From NCBI GenBank assembly GCA_035293565.1, contig DATGMP010000101.1, forward strand, positions 57,468 through 121,467: a DNA stretch of 64,000 nucleotides, given 5' to 3'. The position numbers were made by a program, and so were the translations under genes. How positions within the stretch are numbered: position 1 is the stretch's first letter; each line of letters opens with the position of its first letter. Positions 32,520-41,366 of the stretch are shown piece after piece. The notes under the pieces are model-generated. The model was not told the DNA's origin and ran no database searches. It saw only the letters and a program-made list of their open reading frames with translations. Source of the DNA: DATGMP01 sp035293565 (GTDB lineage Bacteria > Pseudomonadota > Alphaproteobacteria > BOG-932 > Roseiterribacteraceae).

Positions 32520-33524
32520 TCAGTTGCCGCCCGGCTTGTAAATTTGATCGAAGATCCCGCCCTCGGCGAAATGCATCGGCTGAACCTTTGCCCATCCGCC
32601 GAATTTTTCGTCCACGGTGAAGAGCTTCAGCGTGGGAAACTCGGCCGCATGCTTGGCGGCGACATCCGGCGAGCGCGGGCGGTAATGCCACTTTGCGGCG
32701 ATCTCCTGCCCCTCAGGGCTGTACAGATATTTCAGATAGGCTTCGGCGACCTTCCGCGTGCCTTTGTGGTCGACCACGCTGTCGATCACGGCCACCGGCG
32801 GTTCGGCAAGAACGCTTTCGGACGGGACCACGATTTCGAACGAGCCCTCGCCTGCCTCCTTGATCGCAAGATAGGCCTCGTTCTCCCACGCGATCAGCAC
32901 GTCGCCCACGCCGCGCTGGGCGAACGTCACGGTCGATCCGCGTGCGCCCGAATCGAGCACCGGCACATTCTTGTAGAGACGGGTGACGAAGTCCCGCGCC
33001 TTGGATTCGTCGTTGCCCCACTGGTCTAGCGCCCAACCCCACGCCGCCAGATAGTTCCAGCGCGCGCCGGCCGATGTCTTCGGGTTCGGGGTGATCACCG
33101 CGATCCCCGGCTTCACGAGGTCGCCCCAATCCCTGATGCCCTTGGGGTTGCCCTTGCGGACCAGGAACACGATCGTGGAGGTATAGGGCGCACTGTGGTC
33201 GGGAAGCCTCGCCGCCCAATCTTTACCGGTGAGGCCCTTATCGGCGATGGCGTCGATGTCCGACGGCGCCCCCAGGGTCACGACATCCGCGTCGAGCCCG
33301 TCGATGACCGACCGAGCCTGCTTGCCCGAGCCGCCATGCGATTGCTGGATGGTGACGGTCTCGCTGGTCTGCTTCTTCCAGAAGGCGGCGAACGCCGCAT
33401 TGAAATCGACATAGAATTCCCGGGTCGGATCATAAGACACGTTAAGAAGCGTCGTATCCGCGCGCGCGGTCGGAAGGCCGGACAGCAAGGCGAGCACGGT
33501 AAGCGCGACGAGAATCCGATGCAT
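32520..33524 (-). CDS. sbp: Sulfate ABC transporter substrate-binding protein
   Basis: 334 residues. Signal peptide ILVALTVLALLSGLPTARA. NVSYDPTREFYVDFNAAFAA, QSHGGSGKQARSVIDGLDAD and VVTLGAPSDIDAIA are the sulfate-binding protein blocks (the SHGGSGKQ loop binds the oxyanion). PNPKTSAGARWNYLAAWGWA is the second lobe signature. Periplasmic sulfate/thiosulfate capture. No permease or ATPase gene is adjacent, so the partners must be elsewhere. A consensus-like promoter lies 39 bases upstream. Confidence 0.93.
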   Translation of the reverse strand: MHRILVALTVLALLSGLPTARADTTLLNVSYDPTREFYVDFNAAFAAFWKKQTSETVTIQQSHGGSGKQARSVIDGLDADVVTLGAPSDIDAIADKGLTGKDWAARLPDHSAPYTSTIVFLVRKGNPKGIRDWGDLVKPGIAVITPNPKTSAGARWNYLAAWGWALDQWGNDESKARDFVTRLYKNVPVLDSGARGSTVTFAQRGVGDVLIAWENEAYLAIKEAGEGSFEIVVPSESVLAEPPVAVIDSVVDHKGTRKVAEAYLKYLYSPEGQEIAAKWHYRPRSPDVAAKHAAEFPTLKLFTVDEKFGGWAKVQPMHFAEGGIFDQIYKPGGN

Positions 33525-33562
33525 GAGGCACCCGAAGTTTGCACAGATATCGTATGTTCTTT

Positions 33563-33591
33563 ATATTAAACTACAATACGATTGGCGTCAA
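33563..33591 (-). promoter_or_regulatory. Promoter of the sulfate-binding protein gene
   Basis: TTGACG (33591-33586), 17-base spacer, TAATAT (33568-33563) on the minus strand, in an AT-rich stretch. The message would carry a leader of about 30 bases. Confidence 0.65.
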
Positions 33592-33684
33592 ACTAGAGAT
33601 TGTACATAATATTTTGGCGTGATTGGGTAGACGACATGGCGCACAAAGGTCTAAGGACGTCGCCATGGCTGGTAGGAGGAGAAC

Positions 33685-34170
33685 GTGCCGAGCTTCGATA
33701 TCGTCTCGAAGACAGACCTCACGGAGGTCGACAACGCGCTGGCCAACATCGCCCGCGAGATCGCCACCCGCTTCGATTTCAAGAACTCACAGTCCAAGGT
33801 CACCCGCGACGAATCGGTTATTACGCTTCTCGCCGACAACGAGCCCAAGTTGAAGCAGCTGCACGAGCTGCTGACGACGCATATCGTACGGCGCAAGCTC
33901 GACCCATCCGCGCTCGACTACAAGGAACCCGCGCGCGCGTCGGGCGACATGGTGCGCCAGCAGGTCATCGTGAAGCAGGGAATCGACCGCGAGCTCGCCA
34001 AACGGCTCATCCGCGAGATCAAAGACAGCAAGCTCAAGACTCAGGCGTCGATCCAGGGCGATGAGCTTCGCATCTCCGGCAAGAAGAAGGATGACCTTCA
34101 GGACACGATCGCGTTGATCAAACGCCTGCAAGTCGACCAACCGCTGCAATTCGTGAATTTCCGGGACTGA
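33685..34170 (+). CDS. yajQ: YajQ family nucleotide (cyclic-di-GMP) binding protein
   Basis: 161 residues from a GTG start with AGGAGG upstream. MPSFDIVSKTDLTEVDNALA, TRFDFKNSQ, DNEPKLKQLHELLTTHIVRR and the C-terminal KRLQVDQPLQFVNFRD are the YajQ signature (two ferredoxin-like domains). Homologues bind c-di-GMP and nucleic acid and act in transcription. Overlaps the next gene by one base. Confidence 0.93.
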   Translation: MPSFDIVSKTDLTEVDNALANIAREIATRFDFKNSQSKVTRDESVITLLADNEPKLKQLHELLTTHIVRRKLDPSALDYKEPARASGDMVRQQVIVKQGIDRELAKRLIREIKDSKLKTQASIQGDELRISGKKKDDLQDTIALIKRLQVDQPLQFVNFRD

Positions 34171-34727
34171 TGGGCGTTCGGGTCCGTCTTCACCTGGTAC
34201 GGCACGGCCAGGCCGCGGCGAGGTTCGACGCCGACCGCGATCCCGGTCTCGACGACACTGGCCGCCGTCAGGCCGAGGCCATGGCGGACGTTCTGCTGCC
34301 GCGAAGGCCGCTGCCCGTTCTCGTCAGCCCGCTTCGTAGGACTTTGGAAACCGCGGCGGCACTCGAGCGGCGCTGGGGCACCCCGGCGATGGTCGAGCCT
34401 TTGATCGCCGAAATTCCCTCGCCGATTTCGGACCTCGCGGCGCGCGGCCTTTGGCTGCGCGAAATTGCGCAGCGGCGCTGGCCCGACCTCGATCCGGTGT
34501 TGCGCCGCTGGCGGCACTGTCTGCTGGCGGCGATTGGCTATATACGACGGGACACGGTGCTCGTGACGCATTTCATCCCGATCAACGTCGTGATCGGGCA
34601 CGTGCGCGGCGATGATCGGGTCGTCTGCTTTCAGCCGGACAATTGCTCCTGCACAGAGCTGGAACTCGAGGATGGCCGCCTCACCATTACCGCGCTCGGC
34701 AGGGAGGCGACCACTCGAATCCTTTAG
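34170..34727 (+). CDS. Histidine phosphatase family protein
   Basis: 185 residues. The phosphohistidine motif is LHLVRHGQAAAR. Supporting residues are SPLRRTLETAAALERR (second arginine), an acidic E at IAEIPSP and the second histidine in VLVTHFIPINVVIG. It could be a phosphatase or a mutase-like hydrolase. One-base TGATG overlap with yajQ shows coupling. Confidence 0.87.
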   Translation: MGVRVRLHLVRHGQAAARFDADRDPGLDDTGRRQAEAMADVLLPRRPLPVLVSPLRRTLETAAALERRWGTPAMVEPLIAEIPSPISDLAARGLWLREIAQRRWPDLDPVLRRWRHCLLAAIGYIRRDTVLVTHFIPINVVIGHVRGDDRVVCFQPDNCSCTELELEDGRLTITALGREATTRIL

Positions 34728-34730
34728 CCG

Positions 34731-35057
34731 TTAGCGGCGACGCCCTTTGGCGCTTTCCGCATTCTGGGCTTCCTGGGCCGATTTGGCGGCGGCGGCCGCC
34801 GCGTCTTGCGCCTGCTTCACGGCTTGATCGATCGGTCCGAGCTTCGCCAACGAGGCCGCCACATTGTCGGCCGCCGCCTTCGCGGCATCCGCCCGCGCGG
34901 CCGCGTTGGCCATGGATGTCGACCAACCCGTAGACCGGGTTTGAAGATTGGCGACCTGGGTCTGCAAGTCCTGAATGCTCGAATAAGCATAGTAGAAAGT
35001 CGCGCCCACGAGCACGACGATGATAAGAACGAGGGCTGTAAATCTTCCGCTATCCAT
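34731..35057 (-). CDS. Membrane-anchored coiled-coil protein of unknown function
   Basis: 108 residues. One N-terminal membrane helix (FTALVLIIVVLVGATFYYAY), then a Q/A-rich coiled coil (IQDLQTQVANLQTRS...) with a long alanine/lysine section and a basic GRRR end. AGGAGG lies 5 bases before the ATG. Topology is probably a short cytoplasmic end with the coiled coil outside. No family recognised. Confidence 0.65.
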   Translation of the reverse strand: MDSGRFTALVLIIVVLVGATFYYAYSSIQDLQTQVANLQTRSTGWSTSMANAAARADAAKAAADNVAASLAKLGPIDQAVKQAQDAAAAAAKSAQEAQNAESAKGRRR

Positions 35058-35108
35058 GGTTCCTCCTCCTATCGGCCCGGGAGTTTACCGGGGTCTCGCT
35101 GTTCTTAA

Positions 35109-35145
35109 CTGTTGACGGGTCGACCGGGTTCATTCCGATCAACAG
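35109..35145. promoter_or_regulatory. Inverted repeat CTGTTGA-N23-TCAACAG
   Basis: Perfect 7-bp arms at 35109-35115 and 35139-35145, between the M28 peptidase gene and the coiled-coil protein gene. Could be an operator for the latter gene or a hairpin at the peptidase 3' end. Confidence 0.3.
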
Positions 35146-35202
35146 CTCGCATTACGATATATAGGCAGCCTGAGCCAGATCGAAAGCACAATAGAAGCGC
35201 GT

Positions 35203-36591
35203 CTATTTCGCCGCAGCGGTCGCGGGACGAAAGTCGGTTCCGGTTTCCGCCGCGAGATAGACGAAGGCGGCCCAGACCGCGACGGCCTGATTAAGTTGCT
35301 TGGAATCGATCTTGTCCAGCGTGTCGTCGGCCGTGTGGTGGGTATCGAAATAATCCGACATATTCTGCCGCAAGGATGCCACCGGGACCCCGAGCTTCTG
35401 CAGCCCCATCGTGTCGCTGCCGCTGAACTGCGCCGGCAACCGATCGAGATAGGCGCCGAGCGGCGCCAGTACGTCGGCGAGCGTCCGGCCGAACTCGCCA
35501 TCATGAACGACGGCCGGCACTTGAACCGCAAATACGCCGCGAGCGCCGGCGTCGCTCTCGCCCGCAAGGGCAATCTTGGACACCTCGGCTTCATGAGCCT
35601 TGGCGTAGGCCGCGCCGCTGAACTCCATCTCTTCGGCGCCGAACAGGACCACGCGGATCGTGCGCCGCGGATGTTGCGGCAGCTGCGCGATCAGGTGCGC
35701 TGCGCCGGTAACGATCGCATCGCCGGCGCCATCGTCGGTGGCGCCCGTGCCCAAGTCCCAGGAATCGAGATGTGCGCCTATGAGCACGATGTCGTCGGGC
35801 CTTTCGCGGCCCTTCACCTCACCGACGATATTCCATGATTGGGCGTCGCGCTCGGTCGGCGACAGAACGAGCCGGATTCTCACCGGCCCGCGAGCAGCGA
35901 GCCTTTCGAGCTGGTCCGCGTCGGGCGTCGACAGCGCCGCCGCCGGAATCTTGGCCACGCCGTCCGCATAGTTGAGAGCGCCTGTGTGCGGCAAGCGGTG
36001 ATCGTCCGTCCCGAGCGAGCGCAGGAGATAAGCCACCGCGCCCCGCTTGGCCGCCTCGGATGGTCCGGCGCGGCGGACCGGATTCATCGCACCGTAGCCG
36101 CCGCCATCCTGGCTGCGCACCATTCGCTGCGTCACGACCGCGATTTTGTCCGCGAGCGATCCCGCGGGTGCGGCCAGCAGATCGGCATAGGTTCGAAACA
36201 GCGCGATCTCGGCTTCGATGCCGTCGGCCGGGGTGGCAAGGGATCCTCCCAGGGCGGTCACCGCCAGATTTTGCGGCGCCGGCGACAGGACTCGCGCGCT
36301 CTCGGTGCCGCGAATCCACGCTTTCATCGGAAAGGCTTCGCGGTGAACATTCTCGAAGCCGAGCGTCTTGAGCTTCGCCTCCGCCCAGGCGGCGGCGCGC
36401 GTCATCGCATCGGTGCCCGCCAACCGCGGGCCGATCTCGGTCGTGAGCGATTCCAGAAAGGCGGAGGCGGTGGGATCATTAAGTCCGGCACGGCCGAGCT
36501 GGGCCGCGACCTCAGCCGGGGCTGAGCCGGCGGCCTGCGCGGCCCAAGGCGCCAGGCAACCCAGTAGAACGGCAACCACAATGCGTCGCAT
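35203..36591 (-). CDS. M28 family zinc aminopeptidase/carboxypeptidase, secreted
   Basis: 462 residues from ATG at 36591. Signal peptide RIVVAVLLGCLAPWAAQAAG. Zinc ligands: H and D in IGAHLDSWDLGTGATDDGAG, E-E in VVLFGAEEMEFSG, D in GESDAGARGVF and H in MSDYFDTHHTADDTLDKID. A PA-type domain is inserted near residues 130-240. It cleaves peptides or glutamate-type substrates in the periplasm. Divergent from greB with only 47 bases between the starts. Confidence 0.9.
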   Translation of the reverse strand: MRRIVVAVLLGCLAPWAAQAAGSAPAEVAAQLGRAGLNDPTASAFLESLTTEIGPRLAGTDAMTRAAAWAEAKLKTLGFENVHREAFPMKAWIRGTESARVLSPAPQNLAVTALGGSLATPADGIEAEIALFRTYADLLAAPAGSLADKIAVVTQRMVRSQDGGGYGAMNPVRRAGPSEAAKRGAVAYLLRSLGTDDHRLPHTGALNYADGVAKIPAAALSTPDADQLERLAARGPVRIRLVLSPTERDAQSWNIVGEVKGRERPDDIVLIGAHLDSWDLGTGATDDGAGDAIVTGAAHLIAQLPQHPRRTIRVVLFGAEEMEFSGAAYAKAHEAEVSKIALAGESDAGARGVFAVQVPAVVHDGEFGRTLADVLAPLGAYLDRLPAQFSGSDTMGLQKLGVPVASLRQNMSDYFDTHHTADDTLDKIDSKQLNQAVAVWAAFVYLAAETGTDFRPATAAAK

Positions 36592-36638
36592 TGCTCCCCC
36601 GAATGGATATCGATCGTCCTGCGCCCTACTATGAAGCG

Positions 36639-37202
<564 letters not shown>

Positions 37203-37276
37203 CCGGTCCTGCCGGCTTATGATGCAATCCTTGATAAGATTACGGCAAAAGCCGCGACGGTGGGGAGGACTGGATC

Positions 37277-38089
37277 ATGCCGACGGCCAACGTCAACGGG
37301 GTGAGCCTTTATTATGAGACCGAGACTCAAAGCCAGGGCGATTGGATCGTTTTCGCCCATGGCGGCGGCGGGATGCACCTCGCCTGGTGGAAGCAGGTCG
37401 CCGCGCTGAGGCCGCATTATCGCTGCCTGACCTATGATGCGCGCGGCCATGGCATGAGCAGCCAGGGCTCCCCCTATCGCGAAGCCGATGAAATCGCCTC
37501 CGACGACCTGCTGGGCCTCATGGACCATGTTGGGATCGAGAAGGCCTTCCTGAACGGCCATTCGATGGGCGGCTGGGCCGTCTCGGAAACCGCGCAGCGT
37601 CATCCGGAGCGCGTGCTGGGTCTGGTGATGACCTGCTGCGCGTTCGGCTTCAAAACGGCTGCGCTGGCCAAATGGGCGGGACAGATGATCGAGAAGGTGC
37701 CGAAAGGCTTCCATGTCCTCGATCATTCCTATGCACCGGACTTCAAGCTTCGCGATCCGGCCGTCTATTACCTGCAGAATGCGCTGCATAATCTGAGCCC
37801 GCCGCGCGCGGTGCCGCGCGATTCTGCGGCCTATCTCGAGCCCTATCGGCGCACGCGCGACAGGAAGCCCGAGGATTATTCGAAATTCGCCGTGCCGACG
37901 CTGTTCGTCATGGCCGAGCAGGATGAGCTGCAGGTGCCCTGGCTGATCAGGGAGACGCAGGCTGTCGTGGCGAACAGCCGGCTTGCGACGATCCCCGGCT
38001 CGGGCCACTGCCCGACCGTCGAGCGCACTGAGATCTACAACAAGGCGCTGGTCGATTTCATGGAGAGCGTGCGGCCCAAGAAGGCTTGA
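37277..38089 (+). CDS. Alpha/beta hydrolase
   Basis: 270 residues. Oxyanion FAHGGGGMHLAWW, nucleophile elbow LNGHSMGGWAVSE (Ser in GHSMGG), acid in VMAEQDELQVPW and the histidine in PGSGHCPTVER. No signal peptide. Likely an ester or C-C bond hydrolase. Nine bases before a small Tat-signal protein gene, so co-transcribed. Confidence 0.9.
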   Translation: MPTANVNGVSLYYETETQSQGDWIVFAHGGGGMHLAWWKQVAALRPHYRCLTYDARGHGMSSQGSPYREADEIASDDLLGLMDHVGIEKAFLNGHSMGGWAVSETAQRHPERVLGLVMTCCAFGFKTAALAKWAGQMIEKVPKGFHVLDHSYAPDFKLRDPAVYYLQNALHNLSPPRAVPRDSAAYLEPYRRTRDRKPEDYSKFAVPTLFVMAEQDELQVPWLIRETQAVVANSRLATIPGSGHCPTVERTEIYNKALVDFMESVRPKKA

Positions 38090-38098
38090 GGTGTCGCC

Positions 38099-38296
38099 AT
38101 GTCCGATGCCGCTCCGCCAAAGGACAAGATCCCGCCGCCGCTGAGCCGGCGGGACTTCACGCGGCTCGCCGCAACGAGCCTGGCTGTTGTCGCATGTCCG
38201 CCGGCAGCCGGCCTGATGGGAGAGGCGGCGGCGACCCTGGTTGTCATGGATGAAGAGGCGCTGCTGGCGAGCGCGATCTTCACGATGAGCCTCTGA
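38099..38296 (+). CDS. Small Tat-signal protein, 65 residues
   Basis: 65 residues. PLSRRDFTRLAATSLAVVAC is a textbook twin-arginine signal (SRRDFT). After the signal, only about 25 residues remain (GEAAATLVVMDEEALLASAI). Either a short exported peptide or a gene whose 3' part is lost. No cofactor-binding motif is seen. Tightly linked to the upstream hydrolase. Confidence 0.6.
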   Translation: MSDAAPPKDKIPPPLSRRDFTRLAATSLAVVACPPAAGLMGEAAATLVVMDEEALLASAIFTMSL

Positions 38297-38402
38297 CCGG
38301 GCAGCCGGCCTACTCACCATATCGCCGCCATATTTACCGGCTATTCGGGATCCGGCGTTCAGTATTGTCTCGGCGCGAGCGCCGATCCCGATGGAGTAAA
38401 AC

Positions 38403-38603
38403 GTGTCTTCGAAGATTCGAAAGCGGACGCAGGCGAAAGAGCCCGTTTGGCTGGATCAGGTGTTGGGCTGCGGGGCTCCGCCCTTTTCGTCGCGCAACGG
38501 CGGCTCCGCGGTCGCGGCAACGCGCTCCGCCAACGCGCGACCTGAGGCCGGCGCCTATGGCCCGGCCGCTACGCGGCCATTGAACGCGCGCAGGAGCTCC
38601 TAG
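38403..38603 (+). CDS. Possible small basic protein, 66 residues
   Basis: 66 residues from GTG at 38403 with GGAG 6 bases upstream. MSSKIRKRTQAKEPVWLDQV then a Gly/Ala/Ser/Pro-rich low-complexity tail rich in arginine. No homology recognised. The well-placed ribosome site is the main support. The composition also fits chance coding in GC-rich DNA. Confidence 0.3.
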   Translation: MSSKIRKRTQAKEPVWLDQVLGCGAPPFSSRNGGSAVAATRSANARPEAGAYGPAATRPLNARRSS

Positions 38604-38612
38604 GGAACCCCG

Positions 38613-38635
38613 GCCCGGTTTCAGTGAAACCGGGC
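38613..38635. terminator. 10-bp GC/AT hairpin at convergent gene ends
   Basis: Perfect stem GCCCGGTTTC / GAAACCGGGC with loop AGT, spanning the stop of the zinc-ribbon gene on the minus strand and just after the small ORF on the plus strand. A likely bidirectional transcript end although U-tracts are weak. Confidence 0.55.
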
Positions 38636-38836
38636 GCCGTGGTCGGAAAAGGGATCGTCGAACGCGGTCGCCGCCTCATGCGTTCCCGGCTCGCGCATAT
38701 ATTCTTCGGCGCATTGATCGCACAGCGTCTCGCCATCGACTTCGGCGATCTCCCCGTCGCTGAGCTTGATCCCGCATTCGAAGCATTCGGCTTCACAGGT
38801 CCAGCCGTCTTCCGGTTTTGATTTCCGTTCATTCAT
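38621..38836 (-). CDS. Small zinc-ribbon-like protein
   Basis: 71 residues. Cysteine spacing CEAECFECG and later CDQCAEEY gives four to five thiols in C-x3-C-x2-C and C-x2-C pattern, a likely zinc-binding pair of knuckles. Many acidic residues (SDGEIAEVDGE). ATG at 38836 is favoured over longer starts because the family-like part begins there. Function unknown; no partner is obvious. Confidence 0.65.
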   Translation of the reverse strand: MNERKSKPEDGWTCEAECFECGIKLSDGEIAEVDGETLCDQCAEEYMREPGTHEAATAFDDPFSDHGARFH

Positions 38837-39135
38837 ATTCCGGTCCTTTCGACCCGCCGGCCGGCAAGTCCTGCGCGGTCGGGCGATCTCATGAAAGCTA
38901 TGCAATGATTGGGCCAGATCCTCTAACCCACTGAGATCACCCGAATTCGATTGCTAACGGGCGTGCCTGTTCGGCCGAATCGTAAAGTCTGCCGACGGTT
39001 AATTTGCGGCAGGAAGCATGGCCCACGCGATTCTGATCAGGTCGGCCGATAACATCTTTCGACAGCAGAAACGGAAGATTCTAGGGTGCGGCTGGGCAGC
39101 TGGCCGCAATCAGCGCGCGTAATGGGGAGCATGCT

Positions 39136-40665
39136 TTGGTCTCGAGAATTACGACCGTCGCCTTCCAAGGGATCGAGGTGCTCGATATCGACGTTCAGGT
39201 TCAAATTCTGGGCGGCTTTCCCGGCTTCAATTTAGTGGGGCTTCCGGACAAGGCGGTCGGCGAGAGCCGCGAGCGCGTTCGTTCGGCCCTCTACGCGTTG
39301 GGCTTGGCGCTGCCGCCCAAACGCATCACGGTCAATCTCGCTCCGGCCGACGTCCTGAAGGAAGGCAGCCATTTCGATTTGCCCATCGCGCTGGCGCTGC
39401 TGGCGGCGATGGATGTCCTGCCCGGCGACGAGCTCGCGCGCTACGCGGCGCTTGGAGAATTGGCGCTGGACGGCGCGATCGCGCCGGTGGCGGGCGTCCT
39501 TCCGGCCGCGGTCAATGCCGCCGCGCATGGAAGGGGCCTCATCTGTCCGGCGGCGTCGGGCGGCGAAGCCGCTTGGGCCGGCGAAGTCGAGGTCCTGGCC
39601 GCGCCGACCCTTCTCGCCCTCATCAATCACTTCAAAGGTGGACAGGTGCTGGCGCCGGCCGAGCCGAAGCTCGCCCCCGACGGCCCGTTTGCCGGCCCCG
39701 ACCTGGCCGACGTCAAAGGCCAGGAGACCGCCAAGCGGGCGCTCGAGATCGCCGCCGCCGGGGGGCACAATCTGTTGATGATCGGTCCGCCCGGCTCGGG
39801 CAAGTCGATGCTCGCGTCGCGGCTGCCCGGGTTGCTGCCGGCCTTGTCGCCGGCCGAAGCCCTCGAGGTCTCGATGGTGCACTCGGTCGCCGGATTGCTG
39901 TCCGAAGGAGGGCTCGTGCGGCGGCGGCCCTTTCGCGACCCCCACCACTCCGCCTCGCTGCCGGCCCTGGTCGGCGGCGGCACCAAGGCCCGTCCCGGCG
40001 AAATTTCGCTGGCTCATAAAGGCGTGCTGTTTCTCGACGAGCTGCCGGAGTTCGCGCGTTCGACCCTCGAGGCGCTGCGCCAGCCGCTCGAGACCGGCAA
40101 GGCGGTCGTGGCTCGGGCGAACGCGCATGTCGCCTATCCGGCGGAGATTCAGCTCGTCGCCGCGATGAACCCCTGTCGTTGCGGCTATCTGGACGATCCG
40201 GGCCAGGGATGCGGGCGCGCGCCCAAATGCGGGCAGGATTATCAATCGCGAATTTCGGGTCCGCTCTTCGATCGCATCGACCTTCATGTCGAGGTGCCGG
40301 CGGTCCAGGCTGTCGACCTCGCATTGCCGCCTCCCCGGGAAGATTCCGCTACAGTCCGCGAGCGGGTCCGGCAGGCGAGAGCGGTGCAAGCCGAACGATA
40401 TGCCGGCGCCAAGGATCGCGACGGGCGACCCTTCGCGCTCAATGCGCGGGCCGAGGGAGCGCTGCTCGACAAGGTTGCGCAGCCGGATACGTCCGGCCTG
40501 GCCCTTCTGACCGAGGCGGCCCAGCGTATGCAGCTGACCGCGCGCGGCTACCATCGCGTGCTGAAAGTCGCCCGCACGCTGGCCGATCTGGAGGGCGCGG
40601 AAAGCGTCCGCCGCCTCCACGTCGCCGAGGCGCTCAGCTATCGCAGGCTGGCGCCGGGGCGGTGA
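39136..40665 (+). CDS. comM: ComM/YifB family AAA+ Mg-chelatase-like helicase
   Basis: 509 residues from a TTG start with GGGGAG upstream. N-terminal Lon-like fold (GFPGFNLVGLPDKAVGESRE), then AAA+ Walker A LLMIGPPGSGKSMLASRLPG, Walker B KGVLFLDELPEF, sensor AAMNPCRCGY with a cysteine cluster (CRCGYLDDPGQGCGRAPKCG), and a C-terminal Mg-chelatase domain. ComM drives branch migration during natural transformation in other bacteria. The 3' end is one arm of the 36-bp repeat that brackets the toxin-antitoxin cassette. Confidence 0.95.
   Translation: MVSRITTVAFQGIEVLDIDVQVQILGGFPGFNLVGLPDKAVGESRERVRSALYALGLALPPKRITVNLAPADVLKEGSHFDLPIALALLAAMDVLPGDELARYAALGELALDGAIAPVAGVLPAAVNAAAHGRGLICPAASGGEAAWAGEVEVLAAPTLLALINHFKGGQVLAPAEPKLAPDGPFAGPDLADVKGQETAKRALEIAAAGGHNLLMIGPPGSGKSMLASRLPGLLPALSPAEALEVSMVHSVAGLLSEGGLVRRRPFRDPHHSASLPALVGGGTKARPGEISLAHKGVLFLDELPEFARSTLEALRQPLETGKAVVARANAHVAYPAEIQLVAAMNPCRCGYLDDPGQGCGRAPKCGQDYQSRISGPLFDRIDLHVEVPAVQAVDLALPPPREDSATVRERVRQARAVQAERYAGAKDRDGRPFALNARAEGALLDKVAQPDTSGLALLTEAAQRMQLTARGYHRVLKVARTLADLEGAESVRRLHVAEALSYRRLAPGR
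40620..40655. repeat. 36-bp direct repeat, comM 3' end copy 1
   Basis: Encodes VAEALSYRRLAP near the comM C-terminus. Identical over 36 bases to 41318-41353. After the repeat the two copies continue with different sequences but both still encode GR before a stop. Confidence 0.85.
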
Positions 40666-40699
40666 TCGAGCCTATATTTGATGAAGATCGGATCTGGAC

Positions 40700-40933
40700 A
40701 TGAGCTCCGCCACGGACAGAATCACGTTTGACCCTGAGCAGTGCGGCGGCCGACCTTGTATCCGCGGACTGCGGATCCGGGTCAAGGATGTACTCGACAT
40801 GCTCGCCGCTGGCGTGCCGGAACAAGAGATTCTGGCCGATTTCCCCTATCTCGAGGCGGAGGACATCCGGGCCAGCCTGGCTTTCGCCGCCGAGCAGGCC
40901 GATCATCCCATCTTACTGATGACGGCAGAGTGA
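40700..40933 (+). CDS. DUF433 family protein, likely antitoxin
   Basis: 77 residues. RITFDPEQCGGRPCIRGLRI and VKDVLDMLAAGVPEQEILAD then FPYLEAEDIRASLAFAAEQA are the DUF433 winged-helix signature. Adjacent DUF433 and DUF5615 genes are a recognised type II toxin-antitoxin-like pair. GTGA overlap with the partner. Confidence 0.88.
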   Translation: MSSATDRITFDPEQCGGRPCIRGLRIRVKDVLDMLAAGVPEQEILADFPYLEAEDIRASLAFAAEQADHPILLMTAE

Positions 40934-41259
40934 AGTTTCTGGTCGACGCGCAGCTTCCGCCTGCGCTCGCCCGGGCTATCAGCGATGCCGGCCATGAAGC
41001 AAGGCACGTGGCCGACGTGGACCTGCTGATGGCTGCCGATGAGCACATATGGTCCTTCGCCCGCGAGGATGGCGTGGTTCTGATTACCAAGGACGAAGAT
41101 TTCGCCGAGCGCTGGTCGCAGGGTGACCGGAACGTGCCTATTGTTTGGATTCGAATAGGAAACAGCTCTCGCCACACGCTGCTCAGGTGGTTTTTGCCGA
41201 AGCTCGACCAAATCTGCGCAATGATCGAACAGGGCGAGACGTTGATCGAGCTGCGGTAG
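40930..41259 (+). CDS. DUF5615 PIN-like protein, likely toxin
   Basis: 109 residues from GTG at 40930, which overlaps the DUF433 stop. KFLVDAQLPPALARAISDAG, EARHVADVDLLMAADEHIW and VLITKDEDFAERW keep the acidic residues (D in VDAQLP, D in TKDEDF) of the Mut7-C/PIN-like fold. RNase activity is inferred from the fold. Confidence 0.87.
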   Translation: MKFLVDAQLPPALARAISDAGHEARHVADVDLLMAADEHIWSFAREDGVVLITKDEDFAERWSQGDRNVPIVWIRIGNSSRHTLLRWFLPKLDQICAMIEQGETLIELR

Positions 41260-41317
41260 CTGCGCCACCTGAGGCTTGAAGGTTTTAGGTAGGTAGGTAA
41301 AGCGCCCCCCGGCTCCC

Positions 41318-41353
41318 CGTCGCCGAGGCGCTCAGCTATCGCAGGCTGGCGCC
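41318..41353. repeat. 36-bp direct repeat, comM 3' end copy 2
   Basis: Second copy of the comM tail, 698 bp downstream of the first. Preceded by AGGTAGGTAGGTAA (41286-41300 region) and followed by sequence leading into the marR terminator side. Confidence 0.85.
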
Positions 41354-41366
41354 CGGACGAGCGTGA

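Larger units (their letters stand above)
40656..41353. mobile_element. Minimal toxin-antitoxin cassette inserted at comM 3' end
   Basis: 698 bp comprising two overlapping genes (DUF433 and DUF5615) and a second copy of the comM 3' end. The second copy (41318-41353) continues CGGACGAGCG TGA, encoding LAPGRA and a stop in the old reading frame. That is what the intact ancestral comM end would look like. The insertion therefore rebuilt the gene rather than breaking it. No recombinase is included. Confidence 0.6.

Noticed and set aside
39232..40620. 462-residue minus-strand open frame
   Set aside because: Shadow of comM.
41284..41302. AGGTAGGTAGGTAA short tandem repeat
   Set aside because: Only three units; probably slippage near the cassette edge, not a CRISPR or minisatellite.
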